Notes under the pieces: generated by a model | The model's database searches: none | What the model was told of the DNA's origin: nothing | The model's input: the letters and a program-made list of their open reading frames with translations, nothing else | Origin: Actinomycetota bacterium | GTDB taxonomy: Bacteria > Actinomycetota > Actinomycetes > Nanopelagicales > Nanopelagicaceae | Direction: 5' to 3' | DNA: 64,000 bases | Assembly: GCA_009699205.1 (NCBI GenBank) | Contig: WLOP01000002.1 | Span: forward strand, 62,001-126,000 | Shown: positions 34,750-43,186 of the stretch, piece by piece | How positions within the stretch are numbered: position 1 is the stretch's first letter | Layout: each line of letters opens with the position of its first letter | Translations under genes and position numbers: made by a program

Positions 34750-35064
34750 TTATTTGTTAGCTTGCAGACCGTTCTGGGTTTTAACATCCATTCCTTCTTT
34801 GACCCAGGTCATGCAGGCACGCGTACTTGCTACGCCATCGACATTGACCAAACATTCAAAGCAGACTCCCATTCCGCAAAAAACTCCGCGTGGATCTCCT
34901 GCCACGGTGGTGCGCATGGTTGAGATGCCTTCGCACATCAATGCACTTGCAACGCTTTCACCTTCGTAAGCGGTGATCGCTACGCCATTAACTTTCATTG
35001 ACACCGCTTTGCCACGTTCGATATTTCCATCTGAAGGTAAGCGCACTGCGCGAGTGTGTGTCAT
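34750..35064 (-). CDS. HcnA-type 2Fe-2S ferredoxin-like subunit
   Basis: A 104-residue Fer2_4 protein. The cluster ligands are in GVFCGMGVCFECLVNVDG with a fourth Cys in TRACMT, the pattern of HcnA and the small subunit of octopine oxidase or D-hydroxyproline dehydrogenase. Together with the two flavoproteins at 30175 and 31622 it completes an HcnABC-type set. It is on the opposite strand, 2 bases from the VOC stop, so it must have its own promoter. Confidence 0.87.
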   Translation of the reverse strand: MTHTRAVRLPSDGNIERGKAVSMKVNGVAITAYEGESVASALMCEGISTMRTTVAGDPRGVFCGMGVCFECLVNVDGVASTRACMTWVKEGMDVKTQNGLQANK

Positions 35065-35101
35065 AGCCCTAGTTTCTCAATAACTTCGCTGATTGGCAAC
35101 A

Positions 35102-35704
35102 CTAGATGCGTGGCAAGTTCCAATTGAATTTAATGGAAAGTTCGCGTACCGAAATAACTACAGCGCCAGCCACCAAAGATGCAATCAGGGTTGATGCCCC
35201 AAAGTTGGCAAGGCTCGCATAAACGACCGACCCTGCCAGACAAGATGTGCCAATTGTTTCACGATGCAAGAGCACTGGTTCGACTTGGCAGAGGACATCG
35301 CGCAAAAGCCCTCCTGTTACCCCGCCGATCAATCCCAAGATTACAGATGCAACAAAGTTGACGTTCAGACTTATGGCAAAGCTTGTACTTGAAACAGTGG
35401 CAACGGCTAATCCGAAGGTATCTAAAGAGAGAAAGAAGCGGCCAACGGATGCACGTTCTTTGCTTGCGATAGTAAGAATTACTGCCAGCAATATTGAAGC
35501 AAAGAGCCAGGGATGGGATAACCATGGAGGCGTTTGTCCAAGAAATAAATTGCGAAGGGTTCCCCCGCTAATTGAAGCCACCGACGCAATGAGGGCAATT
35601 CCACCGTAATCCATATTTCGACTTGCGGCGATACGGGCGCCAACAATCGCAAATGCAAAGGTTGCCAATAAGTCTAAGGAAGTTACCAGCGAATCAAGAT
35701 GCAT
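35102..35704 (-). CDS. TRIC-type channel / UPF0126 membrane protein
   Basis: A 200-residue protein with seven hydrophobic helices in two related halves, FAFAIVGARIAASR-like in the first and GGVTGGLLRDVL in the second; the GGTLRN and GGLLRD motifs are the family signature. Bacterial TRIC homologues are trimeric cation channels; the family was formerly described as glycine transporter-like (YadS). ATG 35704 is used because TACATT plus five bases, and a GGAGG further up, precede it. Confidence 0.85.
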   Translation of the reverse strand: MHLDSLVTSLDLLATFAFAIVGARIAASRNMDYGGIALIASVASISGGTLRNLFLGQTPPWLSHPWLFASILLAVILTIASKERASVGRFFLSLDTFGLAVATVSSTSFAISLNVNFVASVILGLIGGVTGGLLRDVLCQVEPVLLHRETIGTSCLAGSVVYASLANFGASTLIASLVAGAVVISVRELSIKFNWNLPRI

Positions 35705-35738
35705 AGTTAAATGTAGCCTCCGATTTAGGAGGTACTCT

Positions 35739-36275
35739 ATGAAGATGACGCGTTTCCCAAAGAAATCTCTTTTTTCACTGGTTGTACTTTCACTTCTTGC
35801 TCCCACTTTTGCCTTCGCTATGGGATCAGGGGATAAGTTCGTGGACGCTCAGACTGGACGGACTTATGGCATATACAAGCCATCTAATACCTTGAATTTG
35901 AAGTTGCATACCTTCCAGTCCCTTCTTTGTACCGCCGGCAAAGAGCAATGGGTGGCAGTAAGTTATGGCACAGGTAAGAAGAAGTTAGATATTTACGAGA
36001 CGATGGCAGGGGATAAATGTTCCGACCCAGGGCTTTCAAAGACTCTTGCTTCGACAACGATTAATGGCGCGCGCGCTGTGGTTCACGTGTACTGCGATCC
36101 TATGAATGCGCAAGCATTTAAAGCATGTGGCACCAAAGATATTGCCCGAGTCGGTGGATTTCTAATGTTCACGACAAAGGCAAAGAAGAACTTGAAGGCC
36201 ACCGAAATCCAAGTTCAAGGTATCGGTGGAATTACCTACCAAGAACTGATTGCAGTCGCTAAAGCCCTCAAGTAA
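35739..36275 (+). CDS. Secreted protein, unknown function
   Basis: A 178-residue protein with a clear Sec signal peptide (about 1-27, ending PTFAFA) and a mature domain of about 150 residues with four Cys, which may form disulfides. I recognise no family. AGGAGGT precedes the ATG. Its promoter region is shared with the divergent TRIC gene. The stop is directly next to that of the convergent DUF3352 gene. Confidence 0.7.
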   Translation: MKMTRFPKKSLFSLVVLSLLAPTFAFAMGSGDKFVDAQTGRTYGIYKPSNTLNLKLHTFQSLLCTAGKEQWVAVSYGTGKKKLDIYETMAGDKCSDPGLSKTLASTTINGARAVVHVYCDPMNAQAFKACGTKDIARVGGFLMFTTKAKKNLKATEIQVQGIGGITYQELIAVAKALK

Positions 36276-37736
36276 TTATTTCAGCGAAAGTGTAAAGGTC
36301 GTGCGCGAGCTACCTTCGGCGCCATCGTTGACGCTACCGACGATTCCAAGGCCCCCAAGCGGTGCATCTTGAATCTGCAAATCAAATGTTGAAATCAATT
36401 GGTCGAGGTTGGCAAATACCGCGAGGTACCCGGAGCCTGTTACTGATTTCTTGTAAATTTGAGTATTTGCCAAACGTTCTGCTGGGGAGTTCATCTCTGC
36501 GATGAGCTGCTTGAGAGAAGTTTCATCAACTCCAAAGTAAATGTAATCCCCATCGCTCACCGAAGGCAGGTTTTCTCCGTAGAAATAATTCTCAAGATTC
36601 TTCACGGCAGTTCGCGCCTTACTTGCGTTCGCTGGCGAGATCCGAATTGCCACCAAGGGGCTTGCAGGATCCTTCGGGTTCTGTAGAAGAATGATTGCGA
36701 GCGGGCCATCGAGAACCGCCGCATAATCTTCAGGGGAGACATTGCTGTAGTAGCTATCTCCGCCGAGTAAATTTGCGATGTCAGGGTTGTTAGCTATGGC
36801 ATCTGAGATTGCCTTGCCAACGCCATCTAAGTTAAGCGCAAGCAATGTGTTGGAAGGGAATTGACCAATGGTTGCTTGTGAATCAACTTTACTTGCCAGA
36901 GAAGCGACGCTACCCATGCCGCTAGTCCCGAAAGTTGCTACAACGCTATCGGGCGTGACGTGGAATCCAAGAGCGATACGGCCACTGATTTTGCCTAGCG
37001 AACTCAGATCAATGCCTGATCCAAAATCATAGAGAAGTGAGTTGATGGTATCGCTGGCGTAATTGGCGATGGGTTTCAAGTCCGCCCAAATGAGTGCAAT
37101 CTGGTCTCCACCAAGGGCGGCAAGGTCTGATTTAAATTGTGGATTATCGGAGAGATGAGTTGGTGCCGAAGTGATTAAATCGAGCGTTGATTTGTTCGTA
37201 GAGATAATCGCAAAACCATTCTGAATCACGTAATTCTCATCCGGTAGTTCTTTTGCGAAGTAGTACTTCATCTCTTGCTCATTTGTAATTTCAAGAACTA
37301 CAACAGGTTGAATTCCGTTAGCGTCTTCTACGGCGGCTACTGCATATCGGCTTCCAATCCAAGGCTTAATTCTTGACCAATCAAAATTGGAATTAGTAAC
37401 AAATTGGTTAAATAGGGAGCCAACAGGATCTTTCTCATCGACATTCTTAAAAGTCTTAGGAAACTTGGTGACGAAACGTACGAGAGCGATTTTCTGTCCA
37501 ATATGTGGGTTGAAGTCAACTTTCGCAAAAGCAACCGTGTCTCTAGGCAGAACATCTTCCGGTTGCGCGCCGCCTCCTGATAGGAGTGCGAAAGATAGGG
37601 CGATACCAGCGCCTAGTAAGACGACAACGCCGCCTACTAGGCCAGCAATCTTGACAGGAGTGAACCGGACCTTGGCACTGCCATCGATGGGGGATGCAAG
37701 AGTTGTTGGTAGATCGCTTTCATGTGACGTCGTCAT
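36276..37736 (-). CDS. DUF3352-type membrane-anchored protein
   Basis: A 486-residue protein with a cytoplasmic N-terminus (about 1-28), one membrane helix (about 29-54, VKIAGLVGGVVVLLGAG) and a large outer domain starting EDVLPRDTVAFAKVDFNP, the DUF3352 pattern common in actinobacteria. The function is unknown. The family is conserved and usually single copy. No enzyme motif is seen. Confidence 0.8.
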   Translation of the reverse strand: MTTSHESDLPTTLASPIDGSAKVRFTPVKIAGLVGGVVVLLGAGIALSFALLSGGGAQPEDVLPRDTVAFAKVDFNPHIGQKIALVRFVTKFPKTFKNVDEKDPVGSLFNQFVTNSNFDWSRIKPWIGSRYAVAAVEDANGIQPVVVLEITNEQEMKYYFAKELPDENYVIQNGFAIISTNKSTLDLITSAPTHLSDNPQFKSDLAALGGDQIALIWADLKPIANYASDTINSLLYDFGSGIDLSSLGKISGRIALGFHVTPDSVVATFGTSGMGSVASLASKVDSQATIGQFPSNTLLALNLDGVGKAISDAIANNPDIANLLGGDSYYSNVSPEDYAAVLDGPLAIILLQNPKDPASPLVAIRISPANASKARTAVKNLENYFYGENLPSVSDGDYIYFGVDETSLKQLIAEMNSPAERLANTQIYKKSVTGSGYLAVFANLDQLISTFDLQIQDAPLGGLGIVGSVNDGAEGSSRTTFTLSLK

Positions 37737-37876
37737 AGCTCTCTCATTTCTTAGCCCGGCAACATTCGCCAGAGTCTAACTTCTGGAGAAGGGGCGCACT
37801 AGGAAAACTCTTACGCGCCGAAGTAAAACCTCTGTAAATAAGCACAATTTACTTATGGGGGTGAGACTATGTATCC

Positions 37877-38269
37877 ATGGCAACTACGAAGAAAGCTCCG
37901 GCCAAGAAGGTCGCTAAGAAAGCACCCACCGCAAAGGTTGCCAGCGCAGTAGTCATTCAGCGCCACGACCGCTTTGATTGGCGCTCGCTCTATCTCTACG
38001 CGGTCTGCCTCATCACATTGATGGTCTGTCTTTTTTCAATCGTGAGCCTTGTCCGTAATGGAATCTCAGCCATATTTCCAGACCCTGTGTATATCGATCC
38101 TTACAACACAGTAAAACCTAGCGTTGCAGAGAGCGCATTAATGGCCAAGCAGACGCATGACCAGAATCAGCACAGAGCAATTATGAGTTTGGTTGATTCG
38201 GTAACAACCTTACTTATTGCTGGCCCGCTTTATCTTTATCACTGGAAGATGGTCCGCAAAGAAAGCTAG
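37877..38269 (+). CDS. Small membrane protein with Lys/Ala-rich N-terminal tail
   Basis: A 130-residue protein of unknown function. Residues 2-24 are a histone H1-like tail ([13 protein letters not shown] type), then come two hydrophobic segments at about 39-62 and 108-124, with the YIDPYN loop between. The arrangement resembles DUF5671-like proteins. The stop overlaps that of the convergent lexA by 4 bases. GGGGGTGAG at 37857-37865 may serve as ribosome site. Confidence 0.65.
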   Translation: MATTKKAPAKKVAKKAPTAKVASAVVIQRHDRFDWRSLYLYAVCLITLMVCLFSIVSLVRNGISAIFPDPVYIDPYNTVKPSVAESALMAKQTHDQNQHRAIMSLVDSVTTLLIAGPLYLYHWKMVRKES

Positions 38270-38991
38270 TTAACGCTGCGCAAGACAGCGGTGACCTTTC
38301 CTAAGATCTCGCAGTTATCGCCGTTAATGGGGGCGAAGTCATCGTTGGCAGGTAGCAACCAGATATGGCCATCTTTGCGCGAGAATGTTTTGACAGTCGC
38401 TTCACCATCAATCATTGCTGCAACGATCTCGCCCTTGTTGCAATCTTTTTGAGAACGGATGACAACGAAGTCGCCATCGCAGATAGCGGCATCAATCATT
38501 GAATCTCCGACGACCTTGAGCATAAACAAATCACCTTGACCGACGATGGATTCAGGTAGCGGAAAAGTCTCTTCGATAGATTGCTCAGCCAAGATAGGGC
38601 CACCGGCAGCGATACGCCCGACCAGCGGGACTTGACGAGTCTTATCGGCTGGGGCGATGTGCGGTTCTTCTCCGGGGAGCAGGACCTCTAGAGCTCGTCC
38701 ACGGGTCGGGTCGCGGCGGATAAAGCCCTTCTTCTCCAGGGCTTGGAGTTGGTACTGGACTGATGCGGGGGAGGCAAGTCCTGCTGCAGCCCCGATTTCG
38801 CGCATAGAGGGCGGGTAGCCATTGGTGGTCACCGCGGCTTTAATCGCCTGCAAGATCTTGAGCTGACGGGTGGTGAGGCCATGCTCATCGGCTGGGCCAT
38901 CTGGCAGCTCGGTAATTGGGTCGCTGGTTTTGCTGCGGGTCGCCTTGGCGGGCGCTGCCTTGGGGCCTTTGTCTTCGAGGTTTTTGCTCAT
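38266..38991 (-). CDS. lexA: SOS repressor LexA
   Basis: A 241-residue LexA. After a Lys/Ala-rich 35-residue lead comes the winged helix (about 38-102, with [17 protein letters not shown]). The self-cleavage bond A129-G130 is in IAAGG, the catalytic serine S164 in VGDSMID and lysine K201 in ATVKTFS. ATG 38991 is preferred over the open frame from 39030 because TACCCT and six bases precede it. A near-perfect SOS box at 39023-39038 covers the -35 region, so LexA should repress itself. Confidence 0.96.
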   Translation of the reverse strand: MSKNLEDKGPKAAPAKATRSKTSDPITELPDGPADEHGLTTRQLKILQAIKAAVTTNGYPPSMREIGAAAGLASPASVQYQLQALEKKGFIRRDPTRGRALEVLLPGEEPHIAPADKTRQVPLVGRIAAGGPILAEQSIEETFPLPESIVGQGDLFMLKVVGDSMIDAAICDGDFVVIRSQKDCNKGEIVAAMIDGEATVKTFSRKDGHIWLLPANDDFAPINGDNCEILGKVTAVLRSVN

Positions 38992-38997
38992 GGCTAG

Positions 38998-39003
38998 AGG
39001 GTA
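38998..39003 (-). promoter_or_regulatory. Leaderless -10 element of lexA
   Basis: Minus strand TACCCT, six bases, then ATG at 38991. Confidence 0.55.
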
Positions 39004-39022
39004 GAGCAGATTGGCAAAAAAT

Positions 39023-39038
39023 TCAAACATCTGTTCGA
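39023..39038. promoter_or_regulatory. SOS box 1 (lexA side)
   Basis: TCAAACATCTGTTCGA differs at one base from the actinobacterial consensus TCGAAC-N4-GTTCGA. It overlaps the -35 zone of lexA. Confidence 0.8.
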
Positions 39039-39051
39039 ATAATTCTTGCTT

Positions 39052-39080
39052 TTGTCAGTGGGTTGGACTATAAATATCCT
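39052..39080 (+). promoter_or_regulatory. Promoter of the LysM gene
   Basis: TTGTCA at 39052-39057, 17 bases, TATCCT at 39075-39080. The start of transcription would fall inside SOS box 2. Confidence 0.6.
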
Positions 39081-39081
39081 A

Positions 39082-39097
39082 TCGAACAAGTGTTCGA
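39082..39097. promoter_or_regulatory. SOS box 2 (LysM side), perfect
   Basis: TCGAACAAGTGTTCGA is an exact TCGAAC-N4-GTTCGA site over the expected transcription start of the LysM gene. Confidence 0.9.
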
Positions 39098-39144
39098 AAC
39101 CTTCCCCAAGGTTGTAAGAAAGTGAAAGTCCAGGAGGCACGACC

Positions 39145-39498
39145 ATGAGCGCAATCGCACTGAATTATCCGTCCCGATCCATGAACGTTTCTTCTCGCAC
39201 AGGTGCGAGTCGATTAACACGTCGTGGTCGGTTAGCGCGGTTCCTCGTCGTGTTCTCTCTGGCGATAGTGCTGGGCGCTGCTTTTTCGATGAAAGCAGGA
39301 GCCGGTAGCGTTGTTACACAATCAGATACACAGACATTTATTACCGTTGTGGTTGCTCCTGGCCAGACTCTGTGGTCGATAGCTAGCGATGAATCCCATG
39401 GTCGCGATATCCGCGGCCTCATCGGAGCGATCATGGAGGCCAACTCCCTGACCCTGCCAGATGTTTCGGCGGGGGATCTTCTGCGCATTCCTGCCTAA
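39145..39498 (+). CDS. LysM-domain SOS cell-division inhibitor (ChiZ/DivS/YneA analogue)
   Basis: A 117-residue membrane protein with a basic cytoplasmic N-terminus (about 1-29), one membrane helix (about 31-50) and an outer LysM domain (about 66-117; APGQTLWSIASD and the final DLLRIPA). It is divergent from lexA and under a perfect SOS box. This matches Rv2719c/ChiZ of mycobacteria, DivS of corynebacteria and YneA of Bacillus, which delay division during DNA damage. AGGAGG precedes the ATG. Confidence 0.88.
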   Translation: MSAIALNYPSRSMNVSSRTGASRLTRRGRLARFLVVFSLAIVLGAAFSMKAGAGSVVTQSDTQTFITVVVAPGQTLWSIASDESHGRDIRGLIGAIMEANSLTLPDVSAGDLLRIPA

Positions 39499-39625
39499 CT
39501 CGTCCCTGTTCTGCCTCGCGCGACACGCCCTATGAGCGCCATGCTCTGCCAATACGGGGAAAGCCTTGAGGACGCCTTTACAGTTACCACTAGATATAGG
39601 GGTCAAGACGCGATATAGTTCCATA

Positions 39626-39657
39626 AGTAGTGGTTTCCCACACTACTCGTGGGTTTT
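39626..39657 (+). promoter_or_regulatory. Two mutually exclusive hairpins in the nrdR leader
   Basis: AGTAGTG (39626-39632) can pair with CACTACT (39641-39647). Alternatively CCCAC (39637-39641) pairs with GTGGG (39649-39653) followed by TTTT (39654-39657), a terminator-like stem. The two share base C39641 and the loop regions, so only one can form. Candidate attenuator. GATATAG repeats at 39593 and 39612 lie upstream. Confidence 0.4.
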
Positions 39658-39710
39658 AACAAATATTGCTAATACACCCGATTATTCCTAGAGGAAGGAC
39701 GACGCGCCGC

Positions 39711-40250
39711 ATGATCTGCCCTTTTTGCCGACATGATGATTCTCGCGTCGTGGATTCTCGCCAAGTTGAAGATGGCACGCAGATTCGCCGCCGTCGTGAG
39801 TGCCCAGAATGTGGCGCACGTTTCTCCACACAAGAGACAACTTTGCTCAACATTATTAAACGTTCTGGAGCTACCGAACCATTTAGTCGCGACAAGGTAA
39901 TTGCCGGCGTCGGTAAAGCGTGTCAGGGACGACCAGTGAATTCTGATGACCTAGCTCTCTTGGCCCAACGCGTCGAAGAGGCCCTTCGCTCGAGCGGTCA
40001 AGCTGAAATCGAAGCTCAAGAAGTGGGGATGGCGATTTTGGCGCCACTTCGCGAACTCGATGAGGTTGCATACCTGCGTTATGCCTCGGTATACCGTAAC
40101 TTTAACTCCCTCGAAGATTTCGAAGGCGAGATCGCCCTACTGCGAGCAGTGCCATCGAGTACAACAAGTTCTACAAGTAAAACAAAGCAAGACAATTCCC
40201 CAGCACGAAAAGATAGTTCTGCCACGCAAAAAAGTTCAGTAAGTATTTAA
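39711..40250 (+). CDS. nrdR: Ribonucleotide reductase regulator NrdR
   Basis: A 179-residue repressor of ribonucleotide reductase genes. The zinc ribbon has C3, C6, C31 and C34, with the DNA-binding RRRREC stretch, followed by an ATP-cone (about 47-137) that senses ATP/dATP. A Ser/Thr/Lys-rich tail of about 30 residues makes it longer than the usual 150-160. ATG 39711 begins the canonical MICPFC; the longer open frame from 39666 adds nothing typical. nrdJ follows after 30 bases, probably co-transcribed. Confidence 0.96.
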   Translation: MICPFCRHDDSRVVDSRQVEDGTQIRRRRECPECGARFSTQETTLLNIIKRSGATEPFSRDKVIAGVGKACQGRPVNSDDLALLAQRVEEALRSSGQAEIEAQEVGMAILAPLRELDEVAYLRYASVYRNFNSLEDFEGEIALLRAVPSSTTSSTSKTKQDNSPARKDSSATQKSSVSI

Positions 40251-40280
40251 GTTCAACGAGAAGAAGACGGGGAAATACAC

Positions 40281-43103
40281 ATGTCAGAGACGGTCATCAA
40301 TCGACCTAGCAAGTCCACCACTAAGTCAGGCAAGGGTTTAACACTCGAGCGGATTTACACAAAAGCTGGAGTGCACCCTTACGACGAAGTGACGTGGGAG
40401 CGTCGAGATGTTGTCCAGACAAACTGGAAGAGCGGCGAAGTTGTCTTCGAACAACGCGGCGTCGAATATCCAGATTTTTGGTCTGTGAACGCATCAACGA
40501 TTGTCAGCACTAAGTATTTCCGTGGCGCAGTCGGTGCAGAAAATCGCGAGTGGTCACTCAAGCAAGTTATTGACCGCGTGGTTTTAACCTATGCAAAAGC
40601 CGGAAAAGAATTTGGTTACTTCGCAACTGATGCAGATGCAGAAGTTTTCGAACACGAACTCACACATATGCTTTTGCACCAAATCTTCTCTTTCAACTCA
40701 CCTGTCTGGTTTAACGTCGGAACAGCCGCTCCACAACAAGTGAGCGCATGTTTCATTCTCTCCGTTGACGACACTATGGATTCGATTCTTAACTGGTACC
40801 GCGAAGAGGGCATGATCTTTAAAGGCGGATCCGGCGCAGGACTTAACCTTTCACGGATTCGCTCATCTAAAGAGCTCCTAAAATCTGGCGGAACCGCTTC
40901 AGGTCCTGTCTCATTTATGCGCGGTGCTGATGCATCAGCAGGAACAATCAAATCAGGTGGAGCAACCCGTCGCGCTGCAAAGATGGTTGTCCTTGATGTT
41001 GATCATCCAGATATCGAAGAATTCATCGAGACAAAGGTCAATGAAGAGAACAAGATTCGCGCACTGCGTGATGCTGGCTTTGATATGGATCTTGGTGGCA
41101 AAGACATCATCTCGGTTCAATATCAGAACGCCAATAACTCAGTTCGCGTCAGCGATGACTTTATGCGCGCCTACGAAGGTGGCACAGAGTTCGGTCTTAA
41201 GGCTCGCTCCACTGGCGAAATTATCGAATCAGTTGATGCACGTTCACTCTTTCGCAAGATGGCTCAAGCCGCTTGGGCATGTGCTGATCCTGGAATTCAG
41301 TATGACGACACAATCAATGACTGGCACACAAACCCAGAGACCGGACGCATCAACGCTTCCAACCCTTGCTCTGAGTACATGTCACTAGATAACTCATCAT
41401 GTAACTTGGCTTCACTTAACTTGATGAAATTCCTCAAGTCAGATGGTTCATTTGATGCCAAGACCTTTGGTCGCGCAGCAGAGATGATCATTACTGCAAT
41501 GGATATCTCAATCTGTTTCGCAGATTTCCCAACAACAGCCATTGGCGATACAACACGTTCATATCGCCAACTCGGAATTGGTTATGCAAACTTGGGCGCA
41601 CTTCTTATGGCTTCGGGTCTTGCTTACGATTCTGAAGGTGGCCGCGCCCTTGCTGGTGCGATCACTTCACTCATGAGCGGTATTACCTACAAGCGCTCTG
41701 CAGAACTTGCAGGCATCGTTGGTCCATATGAAGGCTTTGCACGCAACGCAGCCCCACATGCTCGCGTAATGCGCAAGCATGCCTCTGCTTCAATTTCAGC
41801 TAAATCGCAGACCACCCTTGATCGTGATGTGTGGACTGAAGCTAACAAGGCGTGGGATGCATGTCTTTCCACTGGCGAAAAGAACGGCTGGCGCAACGCC
41901 CAGATTTCTGTTCTTGCTCCTACAGGAACAATCGGTCTGATGATGGATTGCGATACCACTGGTATCGAACCTGACTTCTCGCTCGTGAAGTTCAAGAAGC
42001 TTGTCGGTGGCGGATCGATGCAGATCGTTAACCAGACAGTTCCTGCAGCACTTCGCAAACTTGGATATGCAGAAGAAACCATTGAAGCTATTGTCGAATT
42101 CATCTCTACCCATGGCCACGTCATCGATGCCCCTGGCCTCAAGCCAGAGCACTATGACGTCTTTGACTGTGCACTCGGAGCTCGCTCCATTGCACCTATG
42201 GGACACGTTCGTATGATGGCTGCCTGCCAACCATTCCTTTCCGGAGCAATCTCCAAGACTGTTAACTTGCCAGCTGAGGCAACAGTTGAAGAGGTCGAAG
42301 AGGTGTATTACGAAGGCTGGAAGCTCGGCCTCAAAGCACTCGCTGTCTATCGCGACAATTGCAAAGTAGGCCAACCACTCTCTGATGGCAAAGCCGCAAA
42401 GAGCGATGCACCAGCTACTGCAGCACCTGCAATGGCTGTCCGCAAGCGTCTACCTAAGTCACGTCCATCGATGACAACTTCCTTCTCTGTTGGCGGTGCT
42501 GAGGGCTACATGACCTCTGGCGCATATGCCGATGGCGCTCTTGGTGAAGTTTTCCTCAAACTAGGCAAGCAAGGTTCAACTCTTGCCGGCGTAATGGATG
42601 CTTTCTCAATCGCGGTATCTATCGGATTGCAATATGGCGTACCTCTACAAACTTTTGTCGAAAAGTTCACCAACTTGCGATTTGAGCCAAGTGGAATGAC
42701 TGATGATGCAGATATCCGTATCGCGCAATCGATGATGGATTACATCTTCCGCCGCCTTGCCCTTGATTACTTGCCATTCGAAGTTCGCTCAGGGATCGGT
42801 CTATACACCGCCTCAGAGCGCGCTCGCGCCCTTGAAACAGGCACCTATACAGAAGATGTAGCAGCAGAAGAAGATGAGTTCGAGCGCTCAGAGTCTGTTC
42901 CTGCACCAGTTGCAGTGGCAAAGCCAGTAGCGGTTGCAATTGAATCCGCACCAATCACCTTTGGTTCTTCAACCGAACTCCTTGAAGCAATTTCAGGAAT
43001 CAAATCTGATGCTCCACTGTGTATGACCTGCGGAGTCAAGATGCGTGCATCTGGCGCTTGCTATGTCTGCGAAGGTTGCGGAAATACATCTGGTTGCAGT
43101 TAA
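40281..43103 (+). CDS. nrdJ: Adenosylcobalamin-dependent ribonucleoside-diphosphate reductase
   Basis: A 940-residue class II reductase that makes deoxynucleotides using vitamin B12. It has the N-terminal substrate region with FNSPVWFNVGT, GGSGAGLNLSRIRS, the finger-loop motif NPCSEYMSLDNSSCNLASLN, and PTGTIGLMMDCDTTGIEP. An Ala/Val-rich linker (about 860-905) leads to a C-terminal Cys pair region CMTCG and CYVCEGCG for re-reduction. No intein is visible. The cell needs B12 for this enzyme, and no cobalamin genes are in the window. A strong terminator follows. Confidence 0.97.
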   Translation: MSETVINRPSKSTTKSGKGLTLERIYTKAGVHPYDEVTWERRDVVQTNWKSGEVVFEQRGVEYPDFWSVNASTIVSTKYFRGAVGAENREWSLKQVIDRVVLTYAKAGKEFGYFATDADAEVFEHELTHMLLHQIFSFNSPVWFNVGTAAPQQVSACFILSVDDTMDSILNWYREEGMIFKGGSGAGLNLSRIRSSKELLKSGGTASGPVSFMRGADASAGTIKSGGATRRAAKMVVLDVDHPDIEEFIETKVNEENKIRALRDAGFDMDLGGKDIISVQYQNANNSVRVSDDFMRAYEGGTEFGLKARSTGEIIESVDARSLFRKMAQAAWACADPGIQYDDTINDWHTNPETGRINASNPCSEYMSLDNSSCNLASLNLMKFLKSDGSFDAKTFGRAAEMIITAMDISICFADFPTTAIGDTTRSYRQLGIGYANLGALLMASGLAYDSEGGRALAGAITSLMSGITYKRSAELAGIVGPYEGFARNAAPHARVMRKHASASISAKSQTTLDRDVWTEANKAWDACLSTGEKNGWRNAQISVLAPTGTIGLMMDCDTTGIEPDFSLVKFKKLVGGGSMQIVNQTVPAALRKLGYAEETIEAIVEFISTHGHVIDAPGLKPEHYDVFDCALGARSIAPMGHVRMMAACQPFLSGAISKTVNLPAEATVEEVEEVYYEGWKLGLKALAVYRDNCKVGQPLSDGKAAKSDAPATAAPAMAVRKRLPKSRPSMTTSFSVGGAEGYMTSGAYADGALGEVFLKLGKQGSTLAGVMDAFSIAVSIGLQYGVPLQTFVEKFTNLRFEPSGMTDDADIRIAQSMMDYIFRRLALDYLPFEVRSGIGLYTASERARALETGTYTEDVAAEEDEFERSESVPAPVAVAKPVAVAIESAPITFGSSTELLEAISGIKSDAPLCMTCGVKMRASGACYVCEGCGNTSGCS

Positions 43104-43117
43104 TCCCAATAGTTAAA

Positions 43118-43154
43118 AATCTCCGGCTCAAGATTATTGAGCCGGAGATTTTTT
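43118..43154 (+). terminator. Rho-independent terminator of nrdR-nrdJ
   Basis: A 14-bp perfect stem, AATCTCCGGCTCAA (43118-43131) with TTGAGCCGGAGATT (43137-43150), loop of five, then T-tract to 43154. Confidence 0.95.
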
Positions 43155-43174
43155 CTTTTCAGAGCTCATACAGT

Positions 43175-43180
43175 TAAACT
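43175..43180 (+). promoter_or_regulatory. Leaderless -10 element of the FrnE-like gene
   Basis: TAAACT, six bases, then GTG at 43187. Confidence 0.5.
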
Positions 43181-43186
43181 CATAAG

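Noticed and set aside
39593-39618. A pair of canonical NrdR boxes
   Set aside because: The GATATAG repeats match the box core only partly and their 19-base spacing is off the usual helical multiples; mentioned only as a weak candidate.
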